This document shows, one piece after another, positions 58,927 through 64,000 of a DNA stretch of 64,000 nucleotides. The stretch covers positions 10,329 through 74,328 of the forward strand of contig DASZER010000026.1 of the NCBI GenBank assembly GCA_035940575.1, read 5' to 3'. This DNA comes from BP-191 sp035940575. Lineage in GTDB: Bacteria; Actinomycetota; Actinomycetes; BP-191. Position 1 is the first letter of the stretch. Every line of letters starts with the position of its first letter. Below the pieces are notes generated by a model that made no database searches, was not told where the DNA came from, and saw only the letters and a program-made list of their open reading frames with translations. Both the position numbers and the translations under genes were made by a program.

Positions 58927-61900
58927 TTAGATCACCGTGAACGAGTCCACGGTGACGTTGTAGCCGGTCGACGCCGCGCGCTTGCCGCCCGTCAGCACGA
59001 TCTTGATCGTGTGCTGCGCGTTGCTGAGCCCGCTCACCGACCACAGCGTGGTGCCCGCGGTCGACGCGACGTTGCCGTACGTGTCGACGTTGCCGCGGCC
59101 CGCGCCGTCGATGTAGACGCCCGCGATGCCGCCCGCCGTGCTCCTGAAGCCCTTCCACTGGATGCCGGTGCCGCGGAAGCGCAGCAGCACGTACGGCTGC
59201 GAGCCGCTGTCGCCGGAGGCCGTGTGGACGTTCAGCTCGTACGAGCGGCCGTACGCGCCGGTGTGGCCGACCGTGCGGAACGCCTGGACGACAGACGGGT
59301 GCGTCTCCTCCACCTGCGAGGCGCCGTAGCGGAACGCGTCCGGGTAGACCCACGTCGAGGTCGACGCCGACGGCTTGGTGCCCATGACGCGCAGCTCCAG
59401 CCGGTGCGTGGCGTTGGAGAGCCCGCTCTTGGAGAACACCGTCTGCTTCCACAGGTGCGACGCGGAGTGGAAGCTCGCCGTGCCGTGCTTCACGCCGTCC
59501 ACGTAGACGTCCGCGTAGCCGCCGTCGGGCGCGCGCCGGCCGACGATGGAGTACGACGTGCCGGTGAACGTCCACGTGAGCCTCGCGCCCGCCGTGCGGG
59601 AGGCGAGGTAGCCGCCGCCGCTGGCGTACGTGTACGTGTCGCGGTCCCAGTAGTACTGCACCGCGGCCGCGTTGCCGTCGACGGCGAGCGCCGTCCTGAC
59701 GTTCCAGGAGTACGGCGTGAGCGGGTTGCCGTTGGCGTCCACGACGCCGTTGGACAGCGACAGCGTGTACGTCTCACCGGGGACCAGCGTCACGCTCGGC
59801 TTGAACGTCGCCGACGAGGCCATCGTCGCCGCGCCCGGCGTGACGGTGCCGGGGACCGGCGTCGTCGTGCCGAACACCTTCATCGTGAACGTCGACGTGC
59901 TCAGGCCCTTCACCGGCTCCGAGAAGCTCGCCGTGAACAGCCCGCCCGTGATGGGCGCGTTGCTCGTCGGCGCCTTCGCGGTGACGGTCGGCGCGACGGA
60001 GTCCTTGCGGAAGGTCCGCCAGGCCGACGTCGCGAGGGCGTTGCCCGCCGCGTCGAGGACCTTGACGCGCCAGTAGAGCGCGCCGTCCGGGTACTTCGCG
60101 ACCGGCGCCCACGACGTCATGACGGTGTTGGCCGCCTCGACGAGCGTCGTGAACGACGACGTGGTGCTGGCCTCGAAACGGTACTGCGCCGCCTTCGGCA
60201 CCCCGGTCCACGTGAACACGACGTCCATCGAGCTGATGACCGTCTCGTCCGCCGGGCTCACGAGGCTCGGCGCGCTCTGCGCCAGCGTGAACGTGCTGCC
60301 CAAGGTCCACGGGCCGGGCCTGTTGCCGTTGTCGACGCGGCGGACGCGCCAGGCGTAGACGCCCTGCGGCAGCGACGTCGTCGGCGTGTACGCGGTCAGC
60401 CTCGGCGACGAGCCGGTCAGCGTGACCCTGTTGGCCGCGGAGAACGCCATGTCGCCGTTCTTGTAGACCTCGAGGTCGTACCTGCTGGAGCCGGGCTGCG
60501 GCGTCCACCGGAAGTACGGCGTACCCGCCTGCGTCGACCCCGGCTCGGGGCTGAGGACGGCCAGCGGCGGCGTGCTCTTGGTGACGTGCCAGACCTCGCT
60601 GTAGGTGAGCTGCTGGTTGCTGCCGTCGATCGCGCTGACGCGCCAGTACAGCGTGCCCTCGGGGTACGTCTGGTCGGCCGGCGTGTACGTCGTCTGGTCC
60701 ACGTACACGTCGTCGATCTTCGCCTGCGCGAGGTCGGCGACGTCCCAGACCTCGACGCGGTACCGGCGCGCGCCCTGGCCGGACGGCGGGACGTTCGCGG
60801 CGTTGGTCTGCGCGAACTCCTCCCACGAGAACGTGATGTCCTGCGGCTGGGTGCCGCTCGCGGGGACGGTGGAGCCGTTCGCCGGCGAGATGAGCGTGAC
60901 GCCCAGCGAGCGCTTCCTGAACGCGCCCGCGCCGGGGAACGTCGTGTTGTCGAACGGGCCGCAGCCGGCGTTCAGGCTGGCGCTGCGGCACGGCCTGACG
61001 AACCAGTAGTACGCCTGCCCCGCCACGCTGTCCGGGTAGGACTCGCGGAACGTCAGCGTCGGGTACTGCGTGCGGTAGGTCCGGATCATGTTCGTGAACG
61101 ACGCGTCGTTGGCGAGGTAGACGAGGTAGCCGCCGACGTTCGGGACCGGGTCCCACGTGAGCTTGGGCGTCTCCGACGACGCGGTGCAGGTGTCGAGGAC
61201 GCACTTGGTCGGCGACGTCGGCGTCGCGAGGCCGATCGCGGTGACCGCGAACGTCTCGACCGTGCTCGACGACAGCCAGACGCCGTTCTCGTTGTACGCG
61301 TCGACGAACCACTCGTACGTGCCGACGTTCTTCGTCACGTCCATGTCGGTGAACGCGGTGCTCGTCGTCGTGCCCTCGAGCGACACGGAGTTGGCGCCCG
61401 CGGTGCCGACGAACACCTTGTACGACTTCGCCCCGATCACGGGCTCCCACTGCATCGACGGCATCAGCACGTCGGCCGCGCCGAGGACGGGCGAGACGAG
61501 CTGCGGTGCCGTCAGCGCGGCCGTGGCCGCCTGGTAGGTGAACCTGCGGTGCGTCGACGGGTGCGGCGCCAGGCCTGCCCTGCCGGCGTCGTCCAGCGTC
61601 TGGACGTACCACGTGTAGCTCGACCCGCTGGTCAGGGCGTTCGGCGTCAGCGTGGTCGCGTACGTCGTGAACGGGCTGCCGGTGACGTTCGAGCCGTTGC
61701 TGGTGTTGACGACGGTGACGCGGTAGCGCGACACGCCGGTGACCGGCTGCCACGTCAGCACCGGGCGGTCGGTCGTGGACAGGTCCGCGGGCGAGACCAG
61801 GGAGACGGTCTGCGGGTGGACGAGCTGGAACGACGCCGGGTCGGAGAACAGGCCGAGGACGTTGGCCGGCGCGTCGATGCCGCGCACCTTCCAGTACGTC

Positions 61901-63144
61901 ATCTCGCCGACGCCGATCGTGTTCTCGAGGATCTGGCACGTGCCGGGGACGGCGGGGTTGGTCTGGCCGGTCACCGCGACGTGCGAGTACGGCGTGAACG
62001 TCGTCTGGTTCGTGTAGCAGTTGACGTAGTGGCCGGGCGTGAAGTTCTCGTCGTCGCCGAGCCAGATCTCGTAGTGGCTCGCGTACGGCACGGGCGTCCA
62101 GGAGAGCGTCGGCACCGTGACGCCCAGGTCGCCGTTCGCCGGGCCGAGCAGCGTCGGGCGCTCGTTCCACGCGCGGGTGAACTGCGCGGGCAGGAACTCG
62201 CCGGGCGCCACCTCGATCTCGCTCGACCAGTCGCCGAGGTTCGGCGTCGTCTTCGTGTCGTTCGCGCGGACCCGCCAGAAGTACGAGCCGTTGAGGATCG
62301 TCGTGGGCGGCGAGTACCGCGTGCTGGTCACCCGCGCGTTGATGGTGACGTTGTTCGCGAAGTCCGGGTTGGGGCTGACCATGATGTCGTACGACGCGGC
62401 GCCGGCGACCGGCGACCACTGGAAGACGACGTCGGTGACGGTGGTGTTCGACGGCGAGATCAGGACCGGCTTGGCGGGCCACTGCACGGAGTACGTGCGC
62501 GCGTCGCTCCACGGGCTCACGACGCCGTCGGCGACGCCCTGGACGTGCCAGTAGAACGTCTGCCCGCTCGTCTGCGGGTCGGCGACGGTGTACGAGGTGT
62601 TGTTCGTGCCGGTCGAGACGATCGGGTTGATGAACTCCGGGTCGTCGTCGATCTGGATGTTGTACGTCTTGGCGCCGGGCAGCGCGTCCCACGTGAACAG
62701 CAGCGGGTCGTCAGGGTAGGTCAGCGTCGCCGTGTCGGCGGGCGCGGTGAGGCTGGGCGCCTCGGCCCAGACGCGGGTGAACGTCGAGGAGACGTAGGTC
62801 CCCACGCCGCTGCTGCCGTCCGTGGGGGCGACGCGCCAGTAGAGCTGCCCCACCGGCAGCGCCGTCGTCGGCGTCGCGTGCACGTTGTACGTGTCCGCGC
62901 TGTACACGGTCGAGTCGAAGATCTCGCTGCGCGAGACCTGCACCCGGTACTTCGCCGCGCCGGGCACCGGCGTCCAGGTGAACGTCGGGTTGCCGCCGAC
63001 GGTCTCCCCCGCGGGTGGCGCGACGAGCGTCGTGAGGCCGGTCGGCGCGACCGCCGACGCCGGTGACGCCGCCAGCGGCACCGCCAGCGTCGTCAGCATG
63101 GACAGAGTGAGCGCGCCCCTGAGGACGCGCGTGAACGTGCTCAC
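58927..63144 (-). CDS. Giant secreted FN3-repeat surface protein
   Basis: About 1405 residues. Signal peptide VSTFTRVLRGALTLSMLTTL ending ASPASA. About ten FN3-like modules of 90-110 residues follow, each with FxWxPVxGAxxYxVxV and YYWRVRxxD patterns; then a Big_5-like Ig domain (about 1040-1150, ITGGLFTASFSEPVKGLSTS) and two C-terminal beta-sandwich domains of about 115 residues with GLSNATHRLELRV / GLSNAQHTIKIVL pairs, like carbohydrate-binding modules. No sortase motif or C-terminal anchor is visible. Likely adhesin or pilus-associated matrix protein, by position at the head of the pilus locus. A GTG five codons earlier is also possible. Confidence 0.85.
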   Translation of the reverse strand: MSTFTRVLRGALTLSMLTTLAVPLAASPASAVAPTGLTTLVAPPAGETVGGNPTFTWTPVPGAAKYRVQVSRSEIFDSTVYSADTYNVHATPTTALPVGQLYWRVAPTDGSSGVGTYVSSTFTRVWAEAPSLTAPADTATLTYPDDPLLFTWDALPGAKTYNIQIDDDPEFINPIVSTGTNNTSYTVADPQTSGQTFYWHVQGVADGVVSPWSDARTYSVQWPAKPVLISPSNTTVTDVVFQWSPVAGAASYDIMVSPNPDFANNVTINARVTSTRYSPPTTILNGSYFWRVRANDTKTTPNLGDWSSEIEVAPGEFLPAQFTRAWNERPTLLGPANGDLGVTVPTLSWTPVPYASHYEIWLGDDENFTPGHYVNCYTNQTTFTPYSHVAVTGQTNPAVPGTCQILENTIGVGEMTYWKVRGIDAPANVLGLFSDPASFQLVHPQTVSLVSPADLSTTDRPVLTWQPVTGVSRYRVTVVNTSNGSNVTGSPFTTYATTLTPNALTSGSSYTWYVQTLDDAGRAGLAPHPSTHRRFTYQAATAALTAPQLVSPVLGAADVLMPSMQWEPVIGAKSYKVFVGTAGANSVSLEGTTTSTAFTDMDVTKNVGTYEWFVDAYNENGVWLSSSTVETFAVTAIGLATPTSPTKCVLDTCTASSETPKLTWDPVPNVGGYLVYLANDASFTNMIRTYRTQYPTLTFRESYPDSVAGQAYYWFVRPCRSASLNAGCGPFDNTTFPGAGAFRKRSLGVTLISPANGSTVPASGTQPQDITFSWEEFAQTNAANVPPSGQGARRYRVEVWDVADLAQAKIDDVYVDQTTYTPADQTYPEGTLYWRVSAIDGSNQQLTYSEVWHVTKSTPPLAVLSPEPGSTQAGTPYFRWTPQPGSSRYDLEVYKNGDMAFSAANRVTLTGSSPRLTAYTPTTSLPQGVYAWRVRRVDNGNRPGPWTLGSTFTLAQSAPSLVSPADETVISSMDVVFTWTGVPKAAQYRFEASTTSSFTTLVEAANTVMTSWAPVAKYPDGALYWRVKVLDAAGNALATSAWRTFRKDSVAPTVTAKAPTSNAPITGGLFTASFSEPVKGLSTSTFTMKVFGTTTPVPGTVTPGAATMASSATFKPSVTLVPGETYTLSLSNGVVDANGNPLTPYSWNVRTALAVDGNAAAVQYYWDRDTYTYASGGGYLASRTAGARLTWTFTGTSYSIVGRRAPDGGYADVYVDGVKHGTASFHSASHLWKQTVFSKSGLSNATHRLELRVMGTKPSASTSTWVYPDAFRYGASQVEETHPSVVQAFRTVGHTGAYGRSYELNVHTASGDSGSQPYVLLRFRGTGIQWKGFRSTAGGIAGVYIDGAGRGNVDTYGNVASTAGTTLWSVSGLSNAQHTIKIVLTGGKRAASTGYNVTVDSFTVI

Positions 63145-63243
63145 AGATATAGCCCCCACCTCGATGACGCCGTCTTCCGGATGATGACGTCGCGTGTGTC
63201 GTGCTGTTCGGCGTTTCTGTCGATCCGTGCGGTGAGACGCGCG

Positions 63244-63546
63244 TCACCCGGTTCCGGTGAGGCGCGCGGCGGCGGCCCGCAGCGCCACGGCGCGCGGGTC
63301 GTCGTCGTCGAGGGTCATGACCGTGCCGTCGGCGAAGCCGAGCTGCACGCCCACGCGGAGCGCCTCGGGCTCGTCGCCCGAGACGTCGGCAATGCCGGGA
63401 ACGTCCGGCTCCGGGTCGGGCACCCACGCCTCGACCACCGGCGACGGCGTCGGCACGGCGGCGATCGCCTGCGCGACGTCGAACGGCGACGTCCCGATGA
63501 AGACGACGCGGCCGCCCTTCGGGCGGCGGCGCCAGGGCCACCTCAC
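63244..63546 (-). CDS. Unknown 100-residue protein next to GTPase gene
   Basis: 100 residues: basic start (RWPWRRRPKGG), a short strand VVFIGTSPFDVAQAIAAV, a Pro/Glu/Asp-rich middle and a helical Ala/Arg-rich end. No membrane segment and no recognised family. GTG start; it begins 13 bp after the GTPase stop, so co-transcription is likely. The 100 bases between this gene and the FN3 protein start hold no gene. Confidence 0.5.
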   Translation of the reverse strand: MRWPWRRRPKGGRVVFIGTSPFDVAQAIAAVPTPSPVVEAWVPDPEPDVPGIADVSGDEPEALRVGVQLGFADGTVMTLDDDDPRAVALRAAAARLTGTG

Positions 63547-63559
63547 GGGGACACCGGGC

Positions 63560-64000
63560 CTACGCCTGGGAGGCGTGCGCCGGCTCGGCCTCGATGCTGT
63601 CGAGGACGGCGTACAGGAGCGCGAGCAGGACGGCCTTGACGCTCTCGCGGTCCGTGGCGTCGCACGGCACGACCGGCACGTCGGCGTCGATGTCGAGGAC
63701 CTCGCGCACGCGCGCCTCCTCGGCCGGGTCGATGCCGTTCGACCGGTTCAGCGCGACGACGAACGGCACCCGCGCCATCCGGCGGAACGCCTCCAGGATC
63801 GTGCGCGCCTCCTCGACGGAGTCGGGCCGCGTCGAGTCGAGCATGAGGACGTAGCCGAGCATCCCCTCGCCGAGGATCTCCCACATGAAGTCGAAGCGCT
63901 CCTGGCCGGGCGTGCCGAACAGGTAGAGCACGAGGTCGCGGTCGATCGTGATGCGGCCGAAGTCCATCGCGACCGTCGTCTCGTTCTTGCGCGAGCGCGT
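63560..64000 (-). CDS. MglA/CvnD-like small GTPase (N-terminus beyond window)
   Basis: The last 146 codons of a Ras-like GTPase of the bacterial MglA/conservon type; the P-loop lies beyond the right edge. Visible are the switch I stretch ETTVAMDFG, the G3 motif GTPGQERFDFMWE and, in place of NKxD, ALNRSNG followed by a PCDATDRES G5-like segment. Actinobacterial members are usually encoded with roadblock and sensor-kinase-like proteins; none is visible on this side. In Myxococcus MglA sets pilus polarity, so its place beside the pilus locus is suggestive. Confidence 0.85.
   Translation of the reverse strand, partial: TRSRKNETTVAMDFGRITIDRDLVLYLFGTPGQERFDFMWEILGEGMLGYVLMLDSTRPDSVEEARTILEAFRRMARVPFVVALNRSNGIDPAEEARVREVLDIDADVPVVPCDATDRESVKAVLLALLYAVLDSIEAEPAHASQA

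Noticed and set aside
58579..63066. A 1495-codon open frame on the plus strand, antisense to the FN3 surface protein gene.
   Set aside because: Its composition is almost only Arg, Ala, Val, Asp and His, as expected from the shadow of GC-rich codons; it has no domain and no ribosome site, and the minus-strand frame has a signal peptide and clear repeats.

Overview
The window is a very GC-rich chromosomal stretch (above 70% by eye) from an actinomycete. The evidence is the gene order around rpe-rsmB-fmt, priA, metK, coaBC-rpoZ-gmk-mihF, the pyr operon and bldD-nusB-efp, plus an actinobacteria-only nucleoid protein (mIHF), a BldD regulator whose cyclic-di-GMP contact residues match Streptomyces BldD in number and spacing, and an inactive-looking actinobacterial PriA. 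It is not Streptomyces-like in one respect: it carries a complete type IV pilus locus. Genus cannot be told from the sequence.

Layout. 1-5.9 kb (minus): infC-rpmI-rplT-rRNA/tRNA methyltransferase-histidine kinase, then pheS-pheT (pheT cut by the left edge). 5.9-9.1 kb: a secreted Asp-box protein, a DUF1844 gene and two membrane proteins. 9.1-13.5 kb (minus): an FMN riboswitch followed by ribD-ribE-ribBA-ribH and hisG. 13.5-18 kb (minus): a REC-GGDEF protein and def-fmt-rsmB-rpe. 18-21 kb: a beta-propeller lipoprotein facing priA. 21.0-21.7 kb: a low-GC3 islet with a possible leader peptide, a 16-bp perfect inverted repeat and a small membrane protein. 21.7-25.3 kb: metK, a GNAT gene, a DksA-like gene and an ECF sigma/anti-sigma pair. 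25.3-39.3 kb (minus): the pyrimidine operon pyrR-pyrB-pyrC-carA-two unknown genes-carB-pyrK-pyrD-pyrF running on into a small membrane gene, mihF, gmk, rpoZ and coaBC; its carA is fused behind a membrane-anchored PH-like module. 39.4-45.5 kb: bldD (plus), then aroC-aroK-aroB-aroQ-pepQ-efp-nusB (minus). 45.5-63.2 kb (minus): the pilus locus (a ten-module FN3-like surface protein, pilB, pilT, pilC, major pilin, second pilin, pilV/W/X-like minor pilins, pilD, pilM, pilN, pilO, pilP-like). 63.2-64 kb: a small unknown gene and an MglA-like GTPase cut by the right edge.

How the parts connect. The most striking theme is cyclic di-GMP. The major pilin gene has a recognisable c-di-GMP-I (GEMM) riboswitch in its leader, PilB starts with a MshEN-type c-di-GMP binding module, BldD keeps the RxD-x8-RxxD site, and a REC-GGDEF protein lies in the same window. 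This suggests control of piliation at transcript, motor and developmental-regulator level, although the GGDDF signature of the GGDEF protein leaves its activity open.

Other structure that ordinary gene calling would miss: four copies of a 52-bp intergenic repeat with inverted ends; a repeated TANNNT-N6/8-start arrangement that suggests leaderless transcripts for at least seven genes; CTG start codons in CTGA stop/start overlaps (fmt, gmk); AUC starts (infC, probably ribE); and a symmetrical 10-bp element that could drive two divergent leaderless genes. No rRNA, tRNA, CRISPR array, insertion sequence or origin was recognised.
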